Below, piece by piece: positions 10,446-19,569 of a DNA stretch of 64,000 bases. A program made the translations under genes and the position numbers. The DNA is from Pseudovibrio sp. M1P-2-3 (GTDB lineage Bacteria > Pseudomonadota > Alphaproteobacteria > Rhizobiales > Stappiaceae). Where the stretch lies: the NCBI RefSeq assembly GCF_031501865.1, contig NZ_JARRCW010000001.1:815001-879000 (forward strand), written 5' to 3'. The notes beneath the pieces are model-generated. The model saw only the letters and a program-made list of their open reading frames with translations, ran no database searches and was not told the DNA's origin. How positions within the stretch are numbered: position 1 is the first letter of the stretch; every line of letters begins with the position of its first letter.

Positions 10446-11206
10446 ATAAAAAAGTAGAATGTACTGTGCCAGCACGCTTGCACCCATCCCCGAACCATAA
10501 CGAGCGGGGGGAGGCTGCCATTGATATGATCATTCTTCATTATACCGGTATGGATACGGCAGAACTGGCTATATCCAGATTGTGTGATCCGCGGGCAGAA
10601 GTCTCCTGTCATTATCTGATCCATGAAGATGGCGGTATTTTGCAAATGGTACCGGAAAGCAGGCGGGCCTGGCATGCTGGAAAAGCGAGCTGGAAGGGTC
10701 AGACCAATATTAATGAGCGCAGTATTGGTATCGAGGTGGTAAATGCGGGGCATGCGCGGGGCGTTCCTGACTATCCGCAGGTGCAAGTTGATGCGGTGAT
10801 CGCACTGGTGAAAGACATTGGAGCGCGTCATGCCATTGCACCGGAGCGGGTGCTGGGGCACTCCGATGTGGCACCTTCACGCAAAGAGGATCCGGGCGAG
10901 CACTTTCCGTGGGACCAGCTGGCAGCTGCCAACATCGGCCACTATATAAAGCCAGTGGAAATTAACAGTTCCTCTTTCTTTCAGCTGGGTGATGAGGGGC
11001 AGCCTGTGGAGGCCATCCAGTCTCTTCTTGGCCTGTATGGATACGATGTCATGCCCACAGGCGTTTATGACACGGCGACTTTTGATGCGGTTACCGCGTT
11101 TCAGCGCCATTATAGACCAAAAGTGGTGGACGGGATTGCCGATGCTCAGACAATTGCCACCCTTCATGCCCTATTGGCGGCCCTTCCAAAGCTGGGTGAA
11201 CGTTAG
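10442..11206 (+). CDS. N-acetylmuramoyl-L-alanine amidase with peptidoglycan-binding domain
   Basis: A protein of 254 residues. Residues about 25-165 form an amidase_2 domain with the zinc ligands of the AmpD/AmiD family: His in ILHYTG, His in LGHSD and Asp in KEDPG. Residues about 180-250 form a PG_binding_1 domain (VEAIQSLLGLYGYD, AVTAFQRHY). No signal peptide is visible, suggesting cytoplasmic recycling of muropeptides (AmpD-like) or non-classical export. It overlaps the J-domain gene by ATGA and lies just upstream of a lytic transglycosylase, making a small cell-wall turnover group. Confidence 0.9.
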   Translation: MNKKVECTVPARLHPSPNHNERGEAAIDMIILHYTGMDTAELAISRLCDPRAEVSCHYLIHEDGGILQMVPESRRAWHAGKASWKGQTNINERSIGIEVVNAGHARGVPDYPQVQVDAVIALVKDIGARHAIAPERVLGHSDVAPSRKEDPGEHFPWDQLAAANIGHYIKPVEINSSSFFQLGDEGQPVEAIQSLLGLYGYDVMPTGVYDTATFDAVTAFQRHYRPKVVDGIADAQTIATLHALLAALPKLGER

Positions 11207-11457
11207 GGCATCAGTAAAATACGGTAACATCCTCGTGAGGATCATTACGTAACGGAAGGTCTTAAAGAGGTGCGAGTACGGTCTGATATGAGTCCAAGTT
11301 GACCATATTAGGCCGTAATTGAGCCATATTCATATAGGTTTGCCTTAGTAATTCCATAGATTCTGAAATACTTCGTGATCAGACAAATCAGAATCCTGTC
11401 ACATCTGGCGGCGATAAACCGCCCCGCTCAAAACAAAACGTGTCAGGAATTAACTAT

Positions 11458-11943
11458 ATGATCACTTCCATTAAAAAATTTACTATTCATTCTTTTGTTG
11501 CTACGGGTCTTTTGCTTGCTGGTGTGGGTGGTGTACTTCCGGTTGTTACAGATGCCGAGGCGGCACCGAAAACAAGTTCCTATGACAAGCTGATCAAGCA
11601 AAAAGCAAAGAAGCATGGCGTTCCCCATGACCTTGCCCGGGCTGTTGTGCAGGTGGAAAGCAACTTCAACGCCAAAGCACGGGGCTTGGCTGGTGAAGTT
11701 GGCTTGATGCAGATTAAACCGGCTACCGCGCGGGGCATGGGCTACAAGGGCTCCACAAAAGCGCTGTACGCACCAGAGACAAACCTTGAATGGGGCATGA
11801 AGTACCTTGCTGGTGCACACAAGAAAGCGGGCGGCAACTTGTGCGGCACAATTCTTCGCTACAACGCTGGCCATGGTGCCAAACGCATGAACAAAATCAG
11901 CGCACGTTACTGTCAGCGCGTGAAAGGCATACTGAACAGCTAA
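11458..11943 (+). CDS. Secreted lytic transglycosylase (SLT domain)
   Basis: 161 residues: a signal peptide (hydrophobic stretch SFVATGLLLAGVGGV, cleavage probably after AEA) and then a minimal SLT domain. The catalytic Glu is in VQVESNFN, followed by GLMQIKP, the ETNLEWGMKYL helix and LRYNAGHG. The enzyme cleaves the MurNAc-GlcNAc bond in periplasmic peptidoglycan with 1,6-anhydro formation. ATG 11458 follows AGGA; a GTG at 11440 would add six residues. The 250 bases upstream separate it from the amidase gene, so it probably has its own promoter. Confidence 0.88.
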   Translation: MITSIKKFTIHSFVATGLLLAGVGGVLPVVTDAEAAPKTSSYDKLIKQKAKKHGVPHDLARAVVQVESNFNAKARGLAGEVGLMQIKPATARGMGYKGSTKALYAPETNLEWGMKYLAGAHKKAGGNLCGTILRYNAGHGAKRMNKISARYCQRVKGILNS

Positions 11944-12048
11944 TTTGGCTGCAAGCGCCTTGGCAGGCGCACACGAGGATACGGGCATCCCACTAAAACG
12001 AGTTTAGCAAATGTCTGACCCTCAGGGTCAGAGTGTCTGCAAGGACGC

Positions 12049-12095
12049 CGGATGGTTGGTTTGGGCAAAATATACCAACCATCCGCCACTCTTTT
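12049..12095 (+). terminator. Rho-independent terminator after the transglycosylase gene
   Basis: A 12-bp perfect stem (12049-12060 with 12074-12085) with a 13-base loop, followed closely by CTTTT. A second short hairpin with a 7-bp stem (12015-12031) lies just before it. Confidence 0.7.
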
Positions 12096-12195
12096 ACAGC
12101 GTATCTCCGAAAAATTGATGCTGGCTTTCCGATTAAGGTACGTGCGGGAAATGGGCTAAAACCAAATCACTTTTGGGTGTTTTCCTGAAGTTTGA

Positions 12196-12897
12196 CTAGA
12201 GAAACTTTCGCCTAGCGGCAAAAGTGGATTGAGGAATGGCAGTGCCTTTGGGTAGCTTTCCATCATCCAGTGGCTGGCCCATAGCAAGCGTTGTCGGTAG
12301 GACACCGGCCCAGACGTCGCCGCCATAATCTTCTGCGTCATCAATTGGACCGCCTTGACGGATTTTCGCGCTGGCATATTCGATATCCAGAGCCAGAACT
12401 CCGGTGGCTTTTTGCTCCTTCTCGTTCATGGGACGCGCTTCGTCCCAGCGGCCCGGTAAAAGGTGCTCGGTGATTGCCTTCAAGGCGAATGTGTGCTCGT
12501 CAAAGTCGTTCACCAGCCTTGCTCTGCCCTGTAGAACGGCGCTTCTATAGTTACAGCTGTGATGGAATGCCGAGCGGGCGATAACAATGCCATCCACATG
12601 GGTGAATGTGGCGCATAGCCATGTGTCGTTTGCAACGCCTTTGATAATGCGCGTGGCTTTTGCCCCGTGCAGGTAAAGCGTGCGCTCGTGAATTGCGAAG
12701 GCCATTGGAATAACCATGGGCCTGTCTTCGTTCACAAAGCCGATGTGAGCCACCAGTGAACTTGCCAGAATTGGCTGGATCGTATCCCAGTCATAATCTG
12801 CGTACTTGGTGTTGCGTACCCTTGCAAACTTCGGCGGTCTTGACTGCGTGTCCGGGCCTGCGGGTGTTTGGAAACTTTTGTTGTTTTGAACCGTCAT
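12196..12897 (-). CDS. Pyridoxamine 5'-phosphate oxidase-like FMN-binding protein
   Basis: About 233 residues with the split beta-barrel flavin-binding fold: ASSLVAHIGFVNEDRPMVIPMAFAI, then LYLHGAKATR, then the SCNYRSAVLQGRAR strand. This is the NimA/PNPOx-like family, whose members bind FMN or F420/heme and reduce small molecules; it is not PdxH itself. ATG 12897 is selected because GAGGA precedes it; a more upstream ATG at 12951 would fall inside a strong hairpin. The substrate is unknown. Confidence 0.82.
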   Translation of the reverse strand: MTVQNNKSFQTPAGPDTQSRPPKFARVRNTKYADYDWDTIQPILASSLVAHIGFVNEDRPMVIPMAFAIHERTLYLHGAKATRIIKGVANDTWLCATFTHVDGIVIARSAFHHSCNYRSAVLQGRARLVNDFDEHTFALKAITEHLLPGRWDEARPMNEKEQKATGVLALDIEYASAKIRQGGPIDDAEDYGGDVWAGVLPTTLAMGQPLDDGKLPKGTAIPQSTFAARRKFL

Positions 12898-12944
12898 CTG
12901 ATCCTCGGTTTTGAGCACTAATCGGCACATAGGATCAGTATTGC

Positions 12945-13004
12945 CCAACAAGCTGGTTCCTTAAAGATCCACTTCTGTGGAATTTCTAGGAACCAGTTTG
13001 TTGG
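12945..13004. repeat. 60-base inverted repeat upstream of the FMN-binding gene
   Basis: Arms of 17 bases (12945-12961 and 12988-13004) pair with a single G.T wobble, and the loop holds a further 4-bp hairpin. It has no T tract on either strand next to the arms. It may be a leader structure of the minus-strand gene or a small palindromic mobile unit. Confidence 0.6.
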
Positions 13005-13111
13005 TGTACTCAACGACTCCCCAAATATAACAGGACAGTTGGCGCTGCTTTAACCTATTGTTTAGCCGCTGAATAAGTCCAATCAAACGGAACGCGCTTT
13101 AAGGGGAGCCT

Positions 13112-13612
13112 CTAACTGTCAGGGCAGCTTTTGGGTAGGGACTGCTCAAAGGGCTTTGAGCTTTTGACCAGATTACTCTGCTTTATCTGCATAGGTATGT
13201 AAGGAGGTGTTTGCTGCATGAGGGGTTGTGTCAGATGAAGGACGTAACACCCTGCGAAAACCTGAGTGGCCCCGTCTGTGTGTTCAGCTCTTATGGCGAC
13301 TGGTAAAGACCAGTAAATACTGCCAGCGGCTCCCTCGGCCTGTGTTTTTCCAAGGATAACTTTCACGTGCTTTGTGGTTTTATAGCCATCAAGCCATGTT
13401 TGATAGGGCTCTTTAATGGTGCCAGATTCATGATAGCTGTAGGCGCGGGCGTATTGCTTTGAGTTTATTGCGTTGTAGAGGCTGGCGATAAGGCCTTGCG
13501 GGGTGCTGCGGTTGTCTATGTATTTTTCTTCCGCAGATGCGTTGAAGAGCGGATATGTCCAAAATGGCAAGCTCAGCAGAACGATCCAGATGCTTGTTTT
13601 TAGTTTTCCCAT
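13112..13612 (-). CDS. Secreted protein of unknown function
   Basis: 166 residues with a clear signal peptide (MGKLKTSIWIVLLSLPFW..., cleavage probably after NASA). The mature part starts with a helix (TPQGLIASLYNAINSKQYARAYSYH) reminiscent of NTF2-like folds. It has two cysteines, in AGCYVLHL and in the C-terminal KSCPDS, which could form a disulfide in the periplasm. I do not recognise a named family. GGAGAT before ATG 13612 supports the start. Confidence 0.65.
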   Translation of the reverse strand: MGKLKTSIWIVLLSLPFWTYPLFNASAEEKYIDNRSTPQGLIASLYNAINSKQYARAYSYHESGTIKEPYQTWLDGYKTTKHVKVILGKTQAEGAAGSIYWSLPVAIRAEHTDGATQVFAGCYVLHLTQPLMQQTPPYIPMQIKQSNLVKSSKPFEQSLPKSCPDS

Positions 13613-13721
13613 GGTAATCTCCAGAGTGTCGGTCTGCCCATTAAAAAGGCTCTCCGGTTATTAAACTGTAGGTTTTCTCCGCTTCCTTTGAGGAGAGTAA
13701 ATACTCTGTGACGAAGGAGCT

Positions 13722-15116
13722 TCAAGAACCACCGGCCTGATTGATCTCGATCACTATTTTCCTTGGCATCCATGCAAAAACAAGCAGCCAGATCAGCAGG
13801 AGTAAGCCGCCAGTGCTGACAAACAGCAGCGTGTAACTTTCAAAAAGTGACAGGACTGCACTGGCGTAGGAAACGTAAACCGCCCCGCCAACCAGCTGGG
13901 AGGCAAGGCAAATGCCGCTGGCCTGACCCACTTCATCTCTGGTAACGCTTTCTACAACAGCTTTCCTTGAGGGGACAAAGTGAAATGGAAAAGCTACCCC
14001 CCAAAGGATAAGGCCAGGAATGAAAAGCCAGTAAGATTTGAAATAGGCGGCGACCCCGATCAGGGTGAGGGTGATAACACTTATAGCCAGAGTGGAGAGA
14101 GCCAGCTTGCGTTCCGGCCACCTATCGGAAATACGGCCGCACCAGATGGATGTGAGCGGAAGGTGAATGAACGCCGGTAACATCGCAAGCCCGCCCCAGA
14201 GGGGATTGAGCCCCATCCCGCTTTGCAGAAAAATCGGAACAAAAACCATCGTCGATGTTTGTAGGAACTGTCCTGCAACGATTACCAGATTGTAGGAGGT
14301 AAATCCTTTACTCTTAAAAAGAGAGAGATCTATGAAGGATGCTTTTGTTCTTTTTTCTTGTCTGTAGAACACGGCCAAGAGAACTATGCTGATTAATAGT
14401 GTACTTCCCGATAGGATGTAGCCCCATCGGACGACCTGTAACATCGCGATGACGCTAAGGCACAGCCCTAGAGTGAACAATAGGCAGCCTGTTAGGTCGA
14501 AAGGTTCTCTTTGGGCTGGTCTTGAAGAAAAGACACTTAGACCCTTTGCTTTGTCACGGCCTTTCCAAAGCATGATGAGAGCAATTGCCAGAAGAAGCGG
14601 GATATTGAACCAGAAGACCCATCGCCATGATATGGCTTCGGCAACTATGCCACCGGCAACCACACCAAAGGCCATAGCAATACAGCCGATTGCTGTTTGG
14701 ATACCATAGGCAAACCCATGCTGGTCCGGCTCAAATACATTTGCGATAATAGACAGGCCGCAAGGTAGAAAGAATGCTGCGCCAAGGCCCTGACCTATAC
14801 GGGCACCAACCATCATTGCGGTATCTTGTGCGGTGGCACACAAGGCGGATGATACTGCAAACAACAGCAGTCCTAAAAAGAAGATGGACTTTTGCCCCAG
14901 TATGTCCTCGATACGTCCGAAAACAGCAACTCCCACCGCCAGCACCAGAAAATAGGCGTTGATCACCCAGTGAGAACCAAGCTCTGACAGTCCAATATCT
15001 TTGCTCATTGCCGGCAGGATCACGCCTATCACTGTGGAGCCTAGCAGCATGATGGCCAGTATGCAGCCCATTGCCCCCAGAACCCACCATTTACGGCTGG
15101 CATCACTTGAGAGCAT
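13722..15116 (-). CDS. DHA2-family MFS drug exporter
   Basis: 464 residues with multiple hydrophobic helices. SDASRKWWVLGAMG leads into helix 1, the GRIEDILGQKSIFF loop is motif A, and GARIGQGLGAAFFLPCGLS is the antiporter motif C region of EmrB/QacA-type exporters. Such pumps expel hydrophobic or cationic compounds using the proton gradient. GGAGGT lies 6 bases before the ATG. It is divergent from a MocR-type regulator, which is the likely controller of the pump. Confidence 0.88.
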   Translation of the reverse strand: MLSSDASRKWWVLGAMGCILAIMLLGSTVIGVILPAMSKDIGLSELGSHWVINAYFLVLAVGVAVFGRIEDILGQKSIFFLGLLLFAVSSALCATAQDTAMMVGARIGQGLGAAFFLPCGLSIIANVFEPDQHGFAYGIQTAIGCIAMAFGVVAGGIVAEAISWRWVFWFNIPLLLAIALIMLWKGRDKAKGLSVFSSRPAQREPFDLTGCLLFTLGLCLSVIAMLQVVRWGYILSGSTLLISIVLLAVFYRQEKRTKASFIDLSLFKSKGFTSYNLVIVAGQFLQTSTMVFVPIFLQSGMGLNPLWGGLAMLPAFIHLPLTSIWCGRISDRWPERKLALSTLAISVITLTLIGVAAYFKSYWLFIPGLILWGVAFPFHFVPSRKAVVESVTRDEVGQASGICLASQLVGGAVYVSYASAVLSLFESYTLLFVSTGGLLLLIWLLVFAWMPRKIVIEINQAGGS

Positions 15117-15332
15117 TCAAATACCTCCTGCGATGCGTGGCCATTTCTGGCTCCCTGTTAGGTGTTGAAGTGATCGGTGTTGGTCACCCCTATGACTATG
15201 AGAACTCCCTTAAAATTATGAGAAAGCTCTGACTGGGCCTTACCGCTTAGTCTAAAGTTCTGGCTTACTGCTGGAAATCGAGTAGATTTGGCTCTATAGA
15301 AAAAATCCCAAGACACAAAGTATGGTACCAGT

Positions 15333-16754
15333 TTGCTTGAGTATCTGATCAATCTGGATCGCGTTTCACCCATTCCCCTTTCCAGCCAGATTTACCGCGG
15401 GCTTCGTACTGCCATTGTCACTGGCAGGGTAAGGGAAGGAGAGAAGCTTCCCTCATCTCGCAGGCTGAGCAGTAGCCTTGGCGTTTCCCGTAATACTGTA
15501 AACAGTGCCTATGAACTGCTTATTGCAGAGGAATTGATCCTTGTGTGCAGCGGGACGGCTCCTGTTGTTCGGGCGCGAGCGGGTGCGTTTGCGGTGGAAG
15601 GGGAGCCTTTACCGGTTGCCAAGGCTGGGCGCCTCTCCAAGCGGGGCCAGCAATATGCTTGTGCCAGCCGCTATAAACCAGCGGGAGCACGGGGCGAGCT
15701 TATGCGTCCGGGGGAGCCTTCGAAAGAGCTGTTTCCCTATGAACAGTGGGCGCGCTCGTTAAGGCGTGCAGCCCGCATGGTGAAGGGCGGGGTGCTGGGG
15801 TATGATCACCGTCAGGGCTTACCAGAGCTGCGGGAGGTGCTGGCCCGATATCTGGCGCAGGAGCGCGGGGTAAAAGCCGTAGCGGAGCAGGTCTTTATAT
15901 TTCCCAGTGTACAAGCGGCCATTTCGCTAGTGGCACAGTGCTACAGTGACCCGCAGGACCATGCGCTTATGGAAGATCCCGGATACTTGGGGGCACGGGA
16001 TGCTTTGCAGACCTCTGGCCTCACCATGCATGGATTTAACCCGTCTGAAGGTGTGAAGGCCGCGCCAAGGCAAGCGTATTCCCTTATATACGTGACGCCC
16101 TCCCACCAATTCCCGCTGGGCATGCGCATGAGCATGAGGCAGCGGGAGGAACTGGTGGCCTTTGCAGCCCAAACCGGTGCCATGATTTTGGAGGATGATT
16201 ATGACAGTGAGTTTCTTTGGGAGGGGCGTCCGCTCGTTTCCCTTCAAGGGTTGGGGCAGAGTGATAATATTATCTATCTGGGAACGGCCGCAAAAAGCTT
16301 GATGCCCGCCATCAGACTGGCCTATGCGGTGATGCCAGTGGGGCACTTGGAAGAACTACGCACAGCTCACCAGTCCATGGGAATGCTGGGCAATGTACAT
16401 GCTCAGGCGGCGTTGACTCACTTCATAGAAGAGGGATATTACCGTTCGCATCTTCGCAAAATTCGTGGGGCCTACCAGACAAACGCTGAGATCTTAATGA
16501 GTGCTCTACGTGGGAGCTTGGGCAATACGGTAGGGTTTTCAAAACCGGTAGGTGGTTTGCAAATGCCGCTGTTTCTTCCAGAAGAGTGTAATGATGTGGC
16601 AATAGCCGATAATCTGAACAGGGCAGGCTTTGGTGTGAACCCTTTGTCTCTTCATTACCTTAGTGCCAAAAAACAGGGGCTGGTGCTGGGATTTTCCGAG
16701 CTGAATGCACCCACTGCTCAAACATTTGTGCAGCATTTAAAAGCTCTTCTTTAA
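15333..16754 (+). CDS. MocR/PdxR-type GntR regulator with aminotransferase domain
   Basis: 473 residues. The N-terminal 80 are a GntR winged helix (LPSSRRLSSSLGVSRNTVNSAYELL). From about residue 115 on the protein is a class I aminotransferase-like domain with the PLP-binding lysine probably in GTAAKSLMP (about residue 320) and the EDDYDSEFLW aspartate motif. MocR proteins sense PLP or an amino-acid derivative and activate or repress the divergent gene. The only good start is TTG at 15333. Its divergent partner is the DHA2 exporter, so export of an amine or PLP-reactive compound is a plausible role. Confidence 0.9.
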   Translation: MLEYLINLDRVSPIPLSSQIYRGLRTAIVTGRVREGEKLPSSRRLSSSLGVSRNTVNSAYELLIAEELILVCSGTAPVVRARAGAFAVEGEPLPVAKAGRLSKRGQQYACASRYKPAGARGELMRPGEPSKELFPYEQWARSLRRAARMVKGGVLGYDHRQGLPELREVLARYLAQERGVKAVAEQVFIFPSVQAAISLVAQCYSDPQDHALMEDPGYLGARDALQTSGLTMHGFNPSEGVKAAPRQAYSLIYVTPSHQFPLGMRMSMRQREELVAFAAQTGAMILEDDYDSEFLWEGRPLVSLQGLGQSDNIIYLGTAAKSLMPAIRLAYAVMPVGHLEELRTAHQSMGMLGNVHAQAALTHFIEEGYYRSHLRKIRGAYQTNAEILMSALRGSLGNTVGFSKPVGGLQMPLFLPEECNDVAIADNLNRAGFGVNPLSLHYLSAKKQGLVLGFSELNAPTAQTFVQHLKALL

Positions 16755-16801
16755 AGGAAAGCCTTAAAGAGGCTTGACCTTGGCGGTTACTAGACGTAGG
16801 T

Positions 16802-17205
16802 GAGGCAGGCCAGTCGGTCGGGCGACTGCTGCCACAAGTGCTGAAAGGCCGTGGGGGAGGAAAGTCCGGGCTCCATGGAAAAACGGTGCCGGATAACGTC
16901 CGGCGAGGGCGACCTTAGGGAAAGTGCCACAGAAAGCAAACCGCCTTCACATGTGAGGGTAAGGGTGAAAGGGTGAGGTAAGAGCTCACCGCAGCTCTGG
17001 CAACAGTGCTGGCATGGTAAACCCCACCGGGAGCAAAACCGAATAGGGGTGGCGCGGAAGCTTGTCTTCCAGTCTTTTTCCAGACCTGACCACCCGGGTT
17101 GGTTGCTAGAGGCGCTCAGCAATGGGCGTCCCAGATGAATAGTCGCCGCGTGTGTGCTTTCGGGTGCATGCCATACAAAACCCGGCTTATAGACCGACTG
17201 GCATT
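16802..17205 (+). ncRNA. rnpB: RNase P RNA, bacterial class A
   Basis: The catalytic RNA that trims tRNA 5' leaders. Visible landmarks: the P1 helix formed by an 11-base 5' arm (16809-16819) and its exact complement at 17192-17202, the conserved GAGGAAAGTCCGGGCTCC block (CR I) near 16857, CAGAAAGCAAACCGCC at 16931, and GGTAAACCCCACC near 17016. A T-rich run after P1 may terminate it. It is transcribed in the same direction as the MocR gene upstream and converges on a lipoprotein gene. Confidence 0.96.
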
Positions 17206-17278
17206 TTATTCTTTAGTTGTGGTTACGTAATGTGCAAAATCCACCGCAGGACTTGGCCCTGCAGTGTTTTTGCAGGAA

Positions 17279-17881
17279 TTACTTCCTTGTGACTTTACAC
17301 TTGGCGCTTCTTGGATTGAATGCCCCTAAGCCCTCGTCACTGTCACAGTCAAGAGAATAGGGCTGGGCCACGGTATATTTCATGAACTGGACCTGCCTGC
17401 CAAACTTTTGCAGGAGGGTTGCTCTAACCGTATTGATCAGGGCTTGCTCCCTGCTCTTCTTTACATTGGCAATAATCACAACTGTTCCCGGCTTAAAGTC
17501 AGCCACGAATGTGCTCTTTCCCATGCTGGTAATGATTTCCCGACCGGGTTCTTTATGTAATGTTCCTGCAAAAGCAAAACGGCCCGAGCGGTTGCTGCGC
17601 TTGGATGCAAAGAACAAGGGACCAATGCTGGATTGGATGAGCCTTTGGGAGAGGGCACCAAACTGGAAGTGTTTTGGATCGCAGGATGCAATGTTTGTGT
17701 CTTTGTCGATCTCGCAGAAACCCGGCTGACCTTTAAAGTTCACCAAGTCTAAGGGAACGATGAGGTAGTTGGATCTGTTAGAGAAGTTTTTAGGGCCTTG
17801 GGATGGGCCTCTTGGTGCGCTGGTCTGGCAGCCCGTGATAAATAGCAGGGTTGCTGCCACAATGAGAATTCTTGAAAGCAT
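17279..17881 (-). CDS. Hypothetical lipoprotein
   Basis: 200 residues with a lipoprotein signal peptide: MLSRILIVAATLLFITGC has the lipobox FITGC with Cys-18 as the lipidated residue. The rest is mixed alpha/beta with a basic C-terminus and two cysteine pairs (FCEI...ASCD, LDCDS...AKCK). I do not recognise the family. It converges on rnpB. Confidence 0.7.
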   Translation of the reverse strand: MLSRILIVAATLLFITGCQTSAPRGPSQGPKNFSNRSNYLIVPLDLVNFKGQPGFCEIDKDTNIASCDPKHFQFGALSQRLIQSSIGPLFFASKRSNRSGRFAFAGTLHKEPGREIITSMGKSTFVADFKPGTVVIIANVKKSREQALINTVRATLLQKFGRQVQFMKYTVAQPYSLDCDSDEGLGAFNPRSAKCKVTRK

Positions 17882-18206
17882 AGTGATACTTTTTTTCGTT
17901 TTTGATGAACAAATTCAGTATAGGGGGCAGGAAAGGTTAACAACTGTTAATAAACAGCATCCACTTTATAATTGAAAGGATGATACTTCCTATGAGTGCG
18001 ATGATGTGGAAAATATACCATAGATTTAAATTAGCTGAAGCTATGACATCATCTTTGTTTTCTTAGTGGCTGACTGTAAAGCTGTGGGGAAAATCTATCC
18101 AAACGAGCAGTACTTGAAATCTTTAGCCTGTTTGTATCAAGTATTTCAGTAGGTTCAGCGAGAAAAATGAGAAACGAGCTCGTTAAGTCAATGGTCTTCA
18201 AGTCGC
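17882..18206. other. Intergenic region with no gene seen
   Basis: AT-rich spacer between the lipoprotein gene and the zinc-type operon. No convincing ORF or strong hairpin was seen; the regulatory sites lie at its right-hand end. Confidence 0.5.
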
Positions 18207-18234
18207 TTGACTTAGAGATGTTATGTAATAACAT
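18207..18234 (+). promoter_or_regulatory. Zur-type operator overlapping a sigma-70-like promoter
   Basis: At 18218-18234 stands the perfect dyad ATGTTAT-GTA-ATAACAT, with the same half-sites and 3-base centre as the known proteobacterial Zur box. A -35 TTGACT (18207-18212) and a -10 TAACAT (18229-18234) with 16-base spacing overlap it, so Zur binding would block transcription. A second promoter-like pair (TTGACG 18257-18262, TATGGT 18280-18285) lies closer to the gene and would give a nearly leaderless mRNA. Confidence 0.75.
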
Positions 18235-18291
18235 TACATTAAGAGCTGCTCGAATTTTGACGTTTATAAACCTTCTGAATATGGTGTTTTT

Positions 18292-18864
18292 ATGCGACTA
18301 ACCCCTATCGTATTATGTGCTGCTTTCTCCGTTTGCGTTTCTTCTGCCTTTGCTCAAGAAATAAGGCATGTTGATGCCCATGAGCATGGTCATGGCAAAC
18401 TCAATATCTCCATTGATGGCAACAGTTTGCTACTGGAGCTAGAGGCTCCGGGGTATGATTTGGTTGGTTTCGAACATGAAGCGGAAACTGCCGAAGAAAA
18501 AACTGCCATGACAGATGCACTTGATAAGTTGAATAGCTTCAATGCGTTATTTGTCCTGCCTGAAGCCGCGCAGTGTAGCGTCGTTTCAGTGCAAACAAAT
18601 TTAGTTGATGAAGAAGAGGAACTGGATCATGGTCACTCCTCAAATGGGGCCGAGCATGAAGAGCATCACGCAGAATTTTCTGCCCTTTATGAACTAACCT
18701 GCGCAAACATCGGGGAACTGACCCAAATCGAGTTCCCCTACTTTACAGAGTTTAAGAATGCTGAGGAACTGGAAGTGCAATTGGTGACGCCCTCTACAGC
18801 TCTAAAAGATGAAGTTAGCCGCAGCGCCCCCCTCCTTAAACTAGCGGCAGCGGCGCGGAACTAG
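18292..18864 (+). CDS. DUF2796 periplasmic zinc-binding protein (ZrgA-like)
   Basis: 190 residues with a signal peptide ending at SSAFAQ. The mature N-terminus HVDAHEHGHGKL and a second cluster (HGHSSNGAEHEEHH around residues 115-130) are histidine-rich metal ligands. The sequence LNISIDGNSLLLELEAPGYDLVGFEH is the DUF2796 signature. In Vibrio the homologous ZrgA is the zinc-binding component of a Zur-controlled uptake system. Here it heads an operon behind a Zur-type box and is followed by an ABC ATPase and an FtsX-like permease, which supports a zinc function. Confidence 0.85.
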   Translation: MRLTPIVLCAAFSVCVSSAFAQEIRHVDAHEHGHGKLNISIDGNSLLLELEAPGYDLVGFEHEAETAEEKTAMTDALDKLNSFNALFVLPEAAQCSVVSVQTNLVDEEEELDHGHSSNGAEHEEHHAEFSALYELTCANIGELTQIEFPYFTEFKNAEELEVQLVTPSTALKDEVSRSAPLLKLAAAARN

Positions 18865-18873
18865 GGGACGCAA

Positions 18874-19569
18874 GTGCATAGGGCAATTGAAATCCAGAAT
18901 ATTGAGTACGCATGGTCAGGTGCTCAGAAGTTTTCTCTACACATAGAAAACCTTGGAATTGATGTGGGTGAAACAGTGCTGCTGAGCGGGGCAAGTGGGG
19001 CAGGAAAGTCTACACTTCTCAATTTGATTTGCGGCATTATTCAGCCAAACCAAGGAGCTATAACGGTAGGTGGTGTAGACATCACGCGTCTCAAAGGAGC
19101 GAAAAGAGACAGGTTTCGAGCCGACCATATGGGTATCATCTTTCAGATGTTCAATTTGCTGCCCTATGCCTCTCCTCTTGATAATATTCTTTTACCGCTA
19201 AAGTTTGCCCCCGCGCGTGCAAAGTCGGTGAAAGACCCCAGAGCTGAGGCTCTGCGACTTACCAAGGCGCTGGGGCTGGATGGTCAACTGGTTACCGGTC
19301 AAAAAGCAGCAGAGCTGAGCATCGGGCAACAGCAACGGGTTGCTGCTGCTCGTGCGCTCATAGGGAAGCCCGCGTTGGTTATTGCGGATGAACCAACCTC
19401 CGCACTTGATGGCAACTCTCAAAAAGCCTTCATAGAAGTTTTGAGAGAGCAAGTTTCGAGTATTGGGTCCACGCTTTTAATGGTGAGTCACGACTTGCAA
19501 CTGGCAAAGTATTTTAACCGCCGTATTGATCTGGAAGACTTAACCCAGTGTGCGGGAGAGTTGGCATGA
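18874..19569 (+). CDS. ABC transporter ATP-binding protein (LolD/MacB-like)
   Basis: 231 residues starting at GTG 18874. Walker A is GASGAGKST, the Q loop is GIIFQMFNLLPYASP, the signature reads LSIGQQQR (Ile instead of the usual Gly), Walker B is LVIADEPTSALD and the switch His is in SHD. It belongs to the branch that partners with FtsX-type permeases rather than classical importers. It lies 9 bases after the DUF2796 gene and overlaps the permease gene by ATGA, so the three are one operon. Confidence 0.9.
   Translation: MHRAIEIQNIEYAWSGAQKFSLHIENLGIDVGETVLLSGASGAGKSTLLNLICGIIQPNQGAITVGGVDITRLKGAKRDRFRADHMGIIFQMFNLLPYASPLDNILLPLKFAPARAKSVKDPRAEALRLTKALGLDGQLVTGQKAAELSIGQQQRVAAARALIGKPALVIADEPTSALDGNSQKAFIEVLREQVSSIGSTLLMVSHDLQLAKYFNRRIDLEDLTQCAGELA

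Noticed and set aside
16790-17122. Minus-strand open frame of 110 codons
   Set aside because: It is fully antisense to the RNase P RNA, whose conserved blocks explain the sequence.
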